This document shows positions 17,221-24,246 of a stretch of 51,061 bases of DNA, piece by piece. The stretch is from positions 1 to 51,061 of the forward strand of contig NZ_JAQFVF010000068.1 in NCBI RefSeq assembly GCF_027789125.1, given 5' to 3'. Every line of letters begins with the position of its first letter. Position 1 is the first letter of the stretch. Made by a program: the position numbers and the translations under genes. Below the pieces are notes generated by a model. That model searched no databases and had not been told where the DNA came from. It saw only the letters and a list, made by a program, of their open reading frames with translations. This stretch comes from Paenibacillus aestuarii (GTDB lineage: Bacteria > Bacillota > Bacilli > Paenibacillales > NBRC-103111).

Positions 17221-17241
17221 TGTCTGATGGCACCACGAAGG

Positions 17242-17276
17242 CCTGCAGGGAATGATTCCTTGCAGGTCTTTGCTTT
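17242..17276 (+). terminator. Intrinsic terminator after the 37-residue gene
   Basis: CCTGCAGGGAA and TTCCTTGCAGG form a stem with a short loop, followed by the T-rich TCTTTGCTTT. Confidence 0.75.
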
Positions 17277-17382
17277 GGACTGCAGCATGAGCGCTTGCCT
17301 TGCTTTTCCAGCATATGATGGCTGGCGTAAATCCATACTAATTGAAGCTTCTACTCTACTGATTGTCAGGAGGATTCGCGCT

Positions 17383-17520
17383 ATGAGCAGAAAAAAGGGC
17401 AGAAATCTGGATGCCATCAATCAAAGCACTATCGACCATTCGAAGCAATCATCGCGGATGCAGCAGAACCTGGATTCGACTGAGCCAGGGCATCATCCGT
17501 CCAACCGTCCTTCTGTTTAA
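17383..17520 (+). CDS. Hypothetical small hydrophilic protein (45 aa)
   Basis: 45 residues starting MSRKKGRNLDAINQSTIDHS and rich in Ser, Asn, Gln and His, with no hydrophobic core and no family I recognise. Such composition is common among small spore-associated proteins, but nothing here proves that. The case for a real gene is an AGGAGG site ten bases before ATG 17383 and an intrinsic terminator starting 12 bases after the stop. Confidence 0.6.
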   Translation: MSRKKGRNLDAINQSTIDHSKQSSRMQQNLDSTEPGHHPSNRPSV

Positions 17521-17531
17521 ACAAACCAAGA

Positions 17532-17569
17532 AAGGCTGCTCGAAGAAGAGCAGTCTTTTTGCTTTTTTT
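17532..17569 (+). terminator. Intrinsic terminator after the 45-residue gene
   Basis: GGCTGCTC and GAGCAGTC pair around GAAGAA, followed by TTTTTGCTTTTTTT. Confidence 0.88.
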
Positions 17570-17697
17570 GTCACATCTATGAACAGACTGACCGCCAGCT
17601 TGTGAGAAATGTCACAGTGCTTCACTGGGATCAATTATACAATGGGAAGAACATCATTCCTGCAAGCAAGAGATCCTATGAAGCGAAGGTGAACCTG

Positions 17698-18969
17698 TTG
17701 AAATTGACCATTATTAAAAAAATCGTTCTCGGTATCGCAAGTCTGTCCGTGATTACATACGGTTGCAGTGGATTATTTATTTTTTACTTGAAAGGTATCA
17801 TTGCGCCTGCCATGTCCGATTGGCTGTATCATAGCATCATCTTATTGTTAGGAATTTTCTGGACAGCTCTTTTGGGCTGGCTCGGCGCCTTATGGTTCGT
17901 CAAGCCGCTCTTGCGCTTAACGGCAGCGGCGAATGAAGCCGCCCAAGGTAAGCTTAACGTGGAAATTCCCAAACATCCGTCGAATGATGAGATTCGTCAG
18001 CTTAGCGAGTCGTTCCAAAGCATGCTTGATAGTCTGCGGCAGATGATTACCGGTGTCAGTGATAACGTGGCTTTTACCCGCGTGCAAGCCGGCCAACTGA
18101 ACAACGGGATGGTCAGGGCATCCAACCAGATCGAGGTGATTGCCGGTAAGGCGGAGAGCATCTCGAAGGGGGCGAAGGATCAGGCCGCTTCGGCCCAAGG
18201 CACCTTACATACCGTTGAGCAAATCAGGAGTGCTGCCGGTGCGGTTGGTCGAAAGGCGGATGAAACGCGGGGTATCTCCCTTGATATGCTCGAGACGAAC
18301 AGGCAGAGCGAAGCCGTCGTCCGTTCCTTGCTAACAGGAATGATGAACCTGGCACAATCGAATCGGGATTCCTTGCATTTTGTGCAGGCTTTGCAAGAGT
18401 ATGCGCAGGAGATTAGATCTATCTCGCAAGTTGTCGGAGAAGTATCGGAACAGACGCACTTGGTGGCCATCAACGCTTCCATCGAAGCGGCTAGAGCCGG
18501 CGAGCATGGGCGCGGATTCGCTGTCGTAGCGGAGGAAATACGCAAGCTAGCTACCCAAAGCTCGGACGCGGTAAATCACATCGCCCCATTCGTCACCAGA
18601 ATGGAGAGCGGCGTAAAGGAAGTCGTCACGAATATGATTGAACAGGAGCGGTTGGCTAGCCGTGAATACGCGAGTGGCGAATCTGCCCAGATAGCGCTGG
18701 ACCGGGTGCACCGTGCCGCGCAGGAAACTGCGCAAGCGATCGAGGACATAACCGCAAGTATCGGCGATCAGATTCAGCAAATCGAACAGGCCTGGGTAAA
18801 AACGCAGGAGGTAGAGGATATCGCGCGGCTCATTTCTCAAGAGATCCATTATGTTGCTGTTTCCATCCAAGAGCAATCGGCCGTTATGCAGCAGCTTGCT
18901 TCCACTTCCGAGCTTTTGGAGACTGAAGCCGATACATTAAGCATCCGAATTAACAAATTTAATCTCTAA
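17698..18969 (+). CDS. Methyl-accepting chemotaxis-type protein without sensor domain
   Basis: 423 residues from a TTG at 17698, preceded by AAGGTGA; the frame is open to a GTG at 17602 but that start has no site. Two membrane helices (about 9-31 and 44-67) are separated by only about a dozen residues, so there is no extracytoplasmic ligand domain. A HAMP linker (FVKPLLRLTAAANEAAQG) and a long coiled coil follow. The signalling tip is typical: VSEQTHLVAINASIEAARA and GRGFAVVAEEIRKLA. Such proteins pass signals to CheA through CheW or CheV. A cheV gene lies 1.5 kb downstream, with no cheA nearby. The protein may sense membrane state or act through partners. Confidence 0.88.
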   Translation: MKLTIIKKIVLGIASLSVITYGCSGLFIFYLKGIIAPAMSDWLYHSIILLLGIFWTALLGWLGALWFVKPLLRLTAAANEAAQGKLNVEIPKHPSNDEIRQLSESFQSMLDSLRQMITGVSDNVAFTRVQAGQLNNGMVRASNQIEVIAGKAESISKGAKDQAASAQGTLHTVEQIRSAAGAVGRKADETRGISLDMLETNRQSEAVVRSLLTGMMNLAQSNRDSLHFVQALQEYAQEIRSISQVVGEVSEQTHLVAINASIEAARAGEHGRGFAVVAEEIRKLATQSSDAVNHIAPFVTRMESGVKEVVTNMIEQERLASREYASGESAQIALDRVHRAAQETAQAIEDITASIGDQIQQIEQAWVKTQEVEDIARLISQEIHYVAVSIQEQSAVMQQLASTSELLETEADTLSIRINKFNL

Positions 18970-18979
18970 ACGTGCAGCT

Positions 18980-19633
18980 CTATTCAAAATTAAGCAGCCC
19001 TTTCTTAAGCGCATATTTCACAAGCTCGGGTCTCGTTTTCAGACCGAGCTTTTCCATCACATTGCTTTTATGGGTTTCCACCGTTTTGACGCTGATGATG
19101 AGTTGTTCAGCGATTTCTTTGTTGCTGTACCCTTTGGCGACCAGCGGCAAAATCTCTTTTTCCCGATCGGAGAGCGTGTCATAGGAACTATGCGTATCGC
19201 CGCGATGCAAATTTTCGAGGAGTTCCCTCATTAAACGCTTGGTCGCTGTAGGATAGAGGTACGCATTGCCTTCGGCTACGGATTGGATGGCGGTGAGCAG
19301 TTCCTCGTGCGGTGCGCTTTTCAGAATATATCCGGAAGCACCGGCGTAGATGGCGCGGAACAGGTATTCATCATCATCATGCATAGTTAGGATGAGAATC
19401 GCAATATCCGGCAGCTTTTTTTTTAATTCCAACGTAGCGGTGAGGCCGTCTTTGCCGGGGGGCATATTCAGATCCATCAATACCACATCGGGCTTCAATT
19501 CTTGAGCGGCCTTAATGGCTTCATCGCCGTCTGCGGCTTCGCCGATAATTTCGAACTGTTTATTGCTTTCCAATAATATTTTTAGTCCAGAGCGAACAAC
19601 CGCGTGGTCATCAACTAATAAAATTTTAATCAT
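18980..19633 (-). CDS. NarL/LuxR-family response regulator (orphan)
   Basis: 217 residues: an N-terminal receiver domain (LLVDDH start, phospho-acceptor Asp54 in LMDLNMPP, Lys near 104 in YILKSAP) and a C-terminal LuxR-type helix-turn-helix (LSDREKEILPLVAKGYSNKEIA, then SVKTVETHKSNVMEKL). It should bind DNA as a phosphorylated dimer. No histidine kinase gene is adjacent. AAAGGAGGG lies five bases before ATG 19633; the frame is open further upstream without a site. It converges on the MCP gene with a 10-bp gap and no visible terminator. Confidence 0.92.
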   Translation of the reverse strand: MIKILLVDDHAVVRSGLKILLESNKQFEIIGEAADGDEAIKAAQELKPDVVLMDLNMPPGKDGLTATLELKKKLPDIAILILTMHDDDEYLFRAIYAGASGYILKSAPHEELLTAIQSVAEGNAYLYPTATKRLMRELLENLHRGDTHSSYDTLSDREKEILPLVAKGYSNKEIAEQLIISVKTVETHKSNVMEKLGLKTRPELVKYALKKGLLNFE

Positions 19634-20090
19634 AAGCGCCCTCCTTTCCATAAAGTGATAACCGATGTGGAGTTCATAGAGTTCCACAAACGGTTCAGTC
19701 CTAATCTTGCTTTGATTACTGATGCAATAGGGGCAATGCCTGAGTCAGCAGATTAGTTTCTGATGACAATACTGTACTGATTTACCAAAAATGGTTCTAT
19801 TGCTATTGTAAACTTATTTTTCCATGTTGTAATCAAGGGAAAACCCCTAAAAACAGCTCAGGGTTTTCCCTCTATTTATCCATTTTTCGTTATTTGGGGC
19901 GTGTTTATCCAAACATAAGTACGAAAAAGGGTAGCATTTGAGTCAGGCCTCGCAGCTTAACTAAGGGGATCACCTTGAGAAATATCAGAATAATCCCTAA
20001 TTAAAATGAGCGTAGGTAAGCTTTAGAATATAAAATAAGGGCTGTAGAAAGGAAGGATACTTTGGTCGCCAAGAGGGATTCAATCATAAG
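19634..20090. other. 457-bp intergenic region
   Basis: Upstream of the orphan regulator (leftward) and of the Crp/Fnr remnant (rightward). Apart from the perfect inverted repeat at 19836-19871 it is A/T rich with no ORF that has a ribosome binding site. The last 60 bases appear to be degenerate sequence of the Crp/Fnr gene. Confidence 0.55.
19836..19871. repeat. Perfect 11-bp inverted repeat
   Basis: AGGGAAAACCC (19836-19846) and GGGTTTTCCCT (19861-19871) are exact reverse complements around a 14-base loop. An A/T-rich stretch follows on the plus strand but without a continuous T run. It could be a terminator left from a lost gene, an operator for the divergent regulator or an RNA structure. 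Confidence 0.7.
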
Positions 20091-20339
20091 TTGACACAGG
20101 CGAAGCTGAGAGATTTGGTCATCTTCGGGAAGTCAGGCGCTCTCTGTTCGCTGCTTATTCGATTGGGCAACACCTACGGTATAGACCTTGGATCGAGCAC
20201 GTTTATCGACCGGAGATTCAGCCACGCAGAGCTGGCGGAGATGATTGCTACAACGAGGGAGAGTGTAAGCCGGATGCTAGGTGATTTGAAGAATAAGGAC
20301 GTTATCGTATACCTTGATGGCCATATTATGATTAATTAG
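20091..20339 (+). pseudogene. Crp/Fnr-family regulator, C-terminal remnant
   Basis: The 82 residues match only the C-terminal DNA-binding part of Crp/Fnr regulators: KLRDLVIFGKSGAL hinge helix, then the winged helix-turn-helix SHAELAEMIATTRESVSRML and a short wing (VIVYLDGHIMIN). Full proteins are near 230 residues; the N-terminal cyclic-nucleotide/effector beta-barrel is missing. The only start is a TTG at 20091 without a well-placed site. In-frame sequence upstream still reads like the dimer-helix end (GFNHKLTQAK) before a TAA at about 20031. I read this as a truncated gene, though a short DNA-binding protein could still be made. Confidence 0.65.
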
Positions 20340-20374
20340 CTCCCATATCTTCGCGCTAAATGCAAGTGCGATAA

Positions 20375-20402
20375 TTGTGCTACAGGCAGCATGTCGTATA
20401 TA
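20375..20402 (+). promoter_or_regulatory. Possible sigma-A promoter of cheV
   Basis: TTGTGC (20375-20380), a 16-base spacer, then TATATA (20397-20402), about 33 bases before the start codon. Confidence 0.4.
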
Positions 20403-20435
20403 ACATACAAAATGACGGAGGAGAAGCAGACACTT

Positions 20436-21338
20436 ATGGCCAATAACCACATTTTACTGGAAAGCGGCACGAATGAGGTGGAAGTGCTTGAATTTCAGCT
20501 TGGCGACGATTATTACGGAATTAATGTTCTTAAGGTAAGAGAAGTGATCGGCGGGCTTGATAAATCCGGAATTACTCCGATTCCTAACGCGCATCCCTGT
20601 ATGGAAGGGATCTTTCATATTCGCAATGAGGTTGTACCCATTATCGATTTAGCCAAATGCCTTCATTATCCGGGCTCGCAGCACCCTGACAAAGATAAAT
20701 ATATCATCAGTGAAATGAACGGAACGAAAGTTGCCTTTCATGTTCATAATGTAACCAGAATCCACAGTACGACCTGGGAAAAGATTGAGAAGCCAAGCGA
20801 GCTCATGCAAAGCGGTGAGCAGGCAACGGTAGCTATCGTGCGATTGCCGGAACGGATGATTTTGCTGCTCGACTTTGAGAAGATTATTGGCGATATGCTG
20901 CCTAACGCTTTTGAGCATCAGCTGAAATCATTAGGCGTGAGGGAACGTTCCGAGAAGCGAATTATGGTCGTCGAGGACTCGTTGATGCTATCGAGGCTTC
21001 TCGAACAGACGTTAAGCGAAGCTGGATACAGCCAGATTCGATTATTCGGTGACGGCAAACTCGCTTGGGAAGCTCTTGAGAAGTACGCCCAGACAGAGCA
21101 AATCGAGAATAACGTACATTTAGTTATTACTGATATCGAGATGCCGCAAATGGATGGCTTTCACTTGACGCGACGAATCAAAGAGCATGCCGTGCTCAAA
21201 CAGCTTCCCGTTGTCATCTTTTCTTCGCTGATCACGGATAGTTTACGGCATAAGGGAGAGCGCATCGGCGCGGACGCCCAGATTAATAAGCCGGATATTT
21301 TGCAATTAATCGGTGTTGTTGACCGATTAGTTCGCTAG
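20436..21338 (+). CDS. cheV: Chemotaxis protein CheV (CheW-REC fusion)
   Basis: 300 residues. An N-terminal CheW-like coupling domain (about 15-160; VLEFQLGDDYYGINVLKV) is joined to a C-terminal receiver domain (about 174-300) with acidic pocket VVEDS and phospho-acceptor Asp233 in ITDIEMPQMDG. CheV couples receptors to the CheA kinase and tunes adaptation through its phosphorylation. ATG 20436 is preceded by GGAGGAG (spacing about 12); the longer frame from 20391 lacks a site. An OmpR-type regulator begins 43 bp downstream on the same strand. No cheA, cheW or flagellar gene is in the window. Confidence 0.93.
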   Translation: MANNHILLESGTNEVEVLEFQLGDDYYGINVLKVREVIGGLDKSGITPIPNAHPCMEGIFHIRNEVVPIIDLAKCLHYPGSQHPDKDKYIISEMNGTKVAFHVHNVTRIHSTTWEKIEKPSELMQSGEQATVAIVRLPERMILLLDFEKIIGDMLPNAFEHQLKSLGVRERSEKRIMVVEDSLMLSRLLEQTLSEAGYSQIRLFGDGKLAWEALEKYAQTEQIENNVHLVITDIEMPQMDGFHLTRRIKEHAVLKQLPVVIFSSLITDSLRHKGERIGADAQINKPDILQLIGVVDRLVR

Positions 21339-21381
21339 TATTCACGAGCGGATGATAAATGAAAATAGGTGATGAACTTGA

Positions 21382-22101
21382 ATGAACATTCTTTTGATCG
21401 AAGATGAGACGGTCATAGGCGATATGATCGCGATGTATTTGACAGATGAGGGTTACACAGTGAAAAGGGTGTATAACGGTTTTGCAGGCCTAGCCGCCTT
21501 AGATTCATTTCACCCTGACATGGCCTTGATCGACTATGTGCTGCCCGATATTAATGGAATTGAAGTTTGCAAGGAAATTCGCAAATACTCTTTCATGCCG
21601 ATCATTATGGTTTCTATGAATACTGAGGTTTCCAACCGCGTTGAGGCGCTGTTAGCCGGTGCGGATGATTATTTGTGTAAGCCGTTTAGTATGAAGGAGT
21701 TGGTTGCCCGGATGGTTGCCCAATTGCGGAGATACCACCAGGTGCAGCACCATGAACCCGTCGTGAGCCAGGAGATGGCTAATGAGTTCATCCGCATTGA
21801 TCATGAATTTCGTACGATCAAAGTGAATGGCAAGGAAGTGGAGATGACTTTCTCTGAGTTTGAAATTATGAAACTGCTGAGCAATGCTCCGGGACGAGTG
21901 TTTAGCCGGGAAGAGCTGATTACTTATTTGCGGGGCGATACGACGATGGTGAATGAGCGTTCTATCGATGTGCACGTGACGAAGTTAAGAAATAAAATTG
22001 AAAAGGATCCGAAGAATCCGCAATTTATAAAAACAGTTTGGGGAATTGGCTATAAATATGTCTTAACGAAGGACGAACACAAGACGCTCAAGAAGAAGTG
22101 A
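21382..22101 (+). CDS. OmpR/PhoB-family response regulator (orphan)
   Basis: 239 residues: receiver domain (LLIEDE, phospho-acceptor Asp51 in LIDYVLPDINGIEV, Lys in DDYLCKPFSMKELV) followed by a winged-helix DNA-binding domain (about 135-228; FSEFEIMKLLSNAPGRVFSR, then RSIDVHVTKLRNKIE and IKTVWGIGYKYV). It binds DNA as a phosphorylated dimer. No sensor kinase gene lies next to it. It sits 43 bp after cheV and may share its transcript. A GGTGATG site stands upstream of ATG 21382. Confidence 0.92.
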   Translation: MNILLIEDETVIGDMIAMYLTDEGYTVKRVYNGFAGLAALDSFHPDMALIDYVLPDINGIEVCKEIRKYSFMPIIMVSMNTEVSNRVEALLAGADDYLCKPFSMKELVARMVAQLRRYHQVQHHEPVVSQEMANEFIRIDHEFRTIKVNGKEVEMTFSEFEIMKLLSNAPGRVFSREELITYLRGDTTMVNERSIDVHVTKLRNKIEKDPKNPQFIKTVWGIGYKYVLTKDEHKTLKKK

Positions 22102-22158
22102 CATGTGCAAAGCCTTATTTTCAATAAATGAATATGCATACATCAAACAGGGGGCTTT

Positions 22159-22398
22159 ATGACGGCATATGAGACAGCAAGACACAAGGAATTTATCGAT
22201 TCTGCCATCGTCAGACATGAGGCTGCTGAGCACTTGTTTACCGTGAATCAATTAATAACAAAGGTCAAACAAATGCTAAATTATACGAAGAGCAGCGATG
22301 TCGTATTGGAACTACAACGCATTACCTCAGATATTAGTGGTCTGATCGAGAGGCTTGAAGAAACGGGGCTTAACGGCGTAATTGAATCAGATACATAA
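22159..22398 (+). CDS. Hypothetical small helical protein (79 aa)
   Basis: 79 residues of amphipathic helix with no membrane segment and no family I recognise. It begins 57 bp after the OmpR-type regulator and ends at an intrinsic terminator, so it looks like the last gene of the cheV-regulator transcript. The ribosome binding site is weak (GGGGGCTTT). A role with the regulator is inferred only from position. Confidence 0.6.
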   Translation: MTAYETARHKEFIDSAIVRHEAAEHLFTVNQLITKVKQMLNYTKSSDVVLELQRITSDISGLIERLEETGLNGVIESDT

Positions 22399-22424
22399 AA
22401 AGACTGCGCTTGCGCAGTCCTTTT
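22397..22424. terminator. Bidirectional terminator
   Basis: AAAAAGACTGCGC and GCGCAGTCCTTTT form a stem with A/T tails on both sides, between convergent genes ending at 22398 and 22437. Confidence 0.88.
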
Positions 22425-22436
22425 CATGTATTCGAA

Positions 22437-22829
22437 TTACATTTCTCTCATCCATGCTTCCGCTTCATCCATAAGGCTAAAGAATCTCACTTCAATTGGT
22501 GTCGTTGTGCGAATGGGGGCTTGTTCAAAAATCTTGTTCACCGTATATTCCCCAATGAGTGATTGAGGTTTGACTACTGCTAGGAAGCGAAGACCTTGGG
22601 CGTAACCGGTATTGCTAAAATGATCGAGTATCCATTCTTGATTCTCCGGTGTAACGAAACGAACTTTTGTATCATCTATAATTAGTTTGTCTGATCTATG
22701 TTGTTTTAAGAGTTCTATAGATTTATTCGTACTGGATTGAAAGATTTCTTTGGATGCGAAGTTGTTCCTTTTGAGAATTACATAGTTAAATTGTTCGTTG
22801 TGATCAATTGTATATTGTTCTTCGCTCAT
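22437..22829 (-). CDS. SpoIIAA/STAS-like domain protein
   Basis: 130-residue single-domain protein. A strand-helix alternation with DKLIIDDTKVRFVTPENQEW and a later LRFLAVVKPQSLIGEY resembles the SpoIIAA-like (STAS/SEC14-related) domain found alone in many bacteria, of unknown function. It is not the anti-anti-sigma factor SpoIIAA: the usual phospho-serine segment is not seen. Start: ATG 22829 with AAAGGTGA five bases away; a GTG three codons upstream overlaps that site. Confidence 0.6.
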   Translation of the reverse strand: MSEEQYTIDHNEQFNYVILKRNNFASKEIFQSSTNKSIELLKQHRSDKLIIDDTKVRFVTPENQEWILDHFSNTGYAQGLRFLAVVKPQSLIGEYTVNKIFEQAPIRTTTPIEVRFFSLMDEAEAWMREM

Positions 22830-22904
22830 TATGGTCACCTTTATGTTTTTTATTGAATTTAATATTTTATGAGCTTAAGCCTCAACATAGGGCATATCTC
22901 AAAC

Positions 22905-22931
22905 AACAAAAAAACCGCACATCCGCGCGGT
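22905..22931 (-). terminator. Terminator of the tRNA-Arg transcript
   Basis: On the minus strand CCGCGCGG and GTGCGG form a short stem followed by seven T, about 20 bases past the tRNA 3' end. Confidence 0.8.
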
Positions 22932-22950
22932 CTCATGCCTGACTATGATA

Positions 22951-23024
22951 CGTCCCAGGAGGGATTCGAACCCCCGACCGTACGCTTAGAAGGCGTATGC
23001 TCTATCCAACTGAGCTACTGGGAC
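22951..23024 (-). tRNA. tRNA-Arg (anticodon UCU)
   Basis: The minus strand folds as a standard cloverleaf of 74 bases. The acceptor stem pairs GTCCCAG with CTGGGAC, with a G discriminator base. The D arm is AGCTCAGTTGGATAGAGC. The anticodon arm TACGC-CTTCTAA-GCGTA carries TCT, which reads AGA/AGG arginine codons. The T arm contains GGTTCGAATCC. CCA is not encoded. A terminator follows, so it is a single-tRNA transcript. Confidence 0.96.
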
Positions 23025-23177
23025 TTAAAGCTTGTCGCTTGCGAATCAAGTTCGTACTCAGCGAAGCAAGAGTTAATATATCACAGCCATTTTGGAGAGT
23101 CAACCCCTAGAAATTTTTTTTTTGCATTCCCGCATGCAATCAAGTAAACTGTCTCCAGCGAGACCAAGTTTTCTGAG

Positions 23178-24101
23178 GTGATTCCTATACCAGAACCAAC
23201 GATGAACAATTTAATTCTATTTCCGAAAACCGAGCAGTTCTACGAAGAAGAGCTCACCCGGTTTTTACAAAGAGAGCAATACACAGACGCAGCACAGCTG
23301 TTGACGTTCTTGCTCCAGTTCCCCCATACGGATGTTAATAAATCAAGCCAGTGGGAGGCTTTGCTCAATTGGCTGCATACCATGAACCCGGAGATCGTCT
23401 TCGGTTCCACGCCAGCGGCAGAGGACGGACGGGACGAAGAAAAGGAGGAGGACTTGCTGCGGCAGTTCATCCAGGACAAGACTTCAGATGATGCGGCTTA
23501 TATTGATAAGCTGCTCGACATGCTGAAGGCTGGAAATCTGGAACAGCAGGTCGGAGCGCTGGAGCAGCTGGCTTTTGTTGAGCTCCCCGTCGCTTGCCTT
23601 ACGGTGAGGCAATGGGTGTCGGAAAGGCCCCGGCACCCGCATCTTCAATTCAAGGCGCTGCAGACATTGCGGCAAATGGGCGAGCGCGGTATCGTAGAGC
23701 TGCCCAAGAACGGCAAGAAGATTCCGCTGGACATTGAGGAGACGCCGCTGGGTCCGGAAGATTTTCCAGCTCAGATTCGTGATATGATCCGCCGGGTTGG
23801 GGAAATTAGTGAAATGAGCCAGCCTGATTTTGTCTTTTTCGCCGAGCAGACGTGGCAAGAGTTTCTGGCATACGCTTATGGCACTAGCGTGTATACGGAA
23901 CTGTTGAAGCCCGAGGAGGGAGCGGTCGATATATGGGCCTCCGCGCTGCATGCCGCGCTCCAGGAGCGCATGTTCGGCATGGTGGACCGTGAGGAGCTTC
24001 TGGATACATACGGGATTGTGGATTCAATGACGCTACAGTGGAGACGGGCGTACTCGACACTACAAACCTTCATTCAACAAATGATCCCGAATCCGTCGTA
24101 A
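23178..24101 (+). CDS. Helical repeat protein at the YsoA position, function unknown
   Basis: About 300 soluble helical residues with an acidic linker (GRDEEKEEDLL near 95) and helix pairs suggesting TPR/HEAT-like repeats (NLEQQVGALEQLAFVEL, HLQFKALQTLRQMG). It lies directly upstream of tig, as ysoA (a TPR protein) does in Bacillus subtilis, so it is probably the positional counterpart; sequence kinship is not proven. Start is uncertain. GTG 23178 sits inside GAGGTGATT, ATG 23202 has no site, and the best-spaced codon after AGGTGA is an ATA at 23187. Confidence 0.7.
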   Translation: MIPIPEPTMNNLILFPKTEQFYEEELTRFLQREQYTDAAQLLTFLLQFPHTDVNKSSQWEALLNWLHTMNPEIVFGSTPAAEDGRDEEKEEDLLRQFIQDKTSDDAAYIDKLLDMLKAGNLEQQVGALEQLAFVELPVACLTVRQWVSERPRHPHLQFKALQTLRQMGERGIVELPKNGKKIPLDIEETPLGPEDFPAQIRDMIRRVGEISEMSQPDFVFFAEQTWQEFLAYAYGTSVYTELLKPEEGAVDIWASALHAALQERMFGMVDREELLDTYGIVDSMTLQWRRAYSTLQTFIQQMIPNPS

Positions 24102-24119
24102 GGATCGCTAGCGTTCGCC

Positions 24120-24147
24120 TTGAAATGAAAATGTTATATGTTATAAT
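24120..24147 (+). promoter_or_regulatory. Sigma-A promoter of tig
   Basis: TTGAAA (24120-24125), a 16-base spacer, then a perfect TATAAT (24142-24147). A second TATAAT lies at 24156-24161. The leader before tig would be about 90 bases. Confidence 0.75.
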
Positions 24148-24246
24148 AGAATGGTTATAATGGTAAGTAGGGGTATTAGATTGGACACTCCACTCGCCAG
24201 AACGTGAAAATATGTCATGGTACATTTTTGGAGGGGAAGGCATAAA

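Noticed and set aside
20356..20380. Sigma-D (motility) promoter before cheV
   Set aside because: A TAAA and a CGATAA are present but only about seven bases apart, far from the needed spacing of about 15.
22869..23147. 92-residue plus-strand ORF
   Set aside because: It crosses the tRNA-Arg gene on the opposite strand and has no ribosome binding site.
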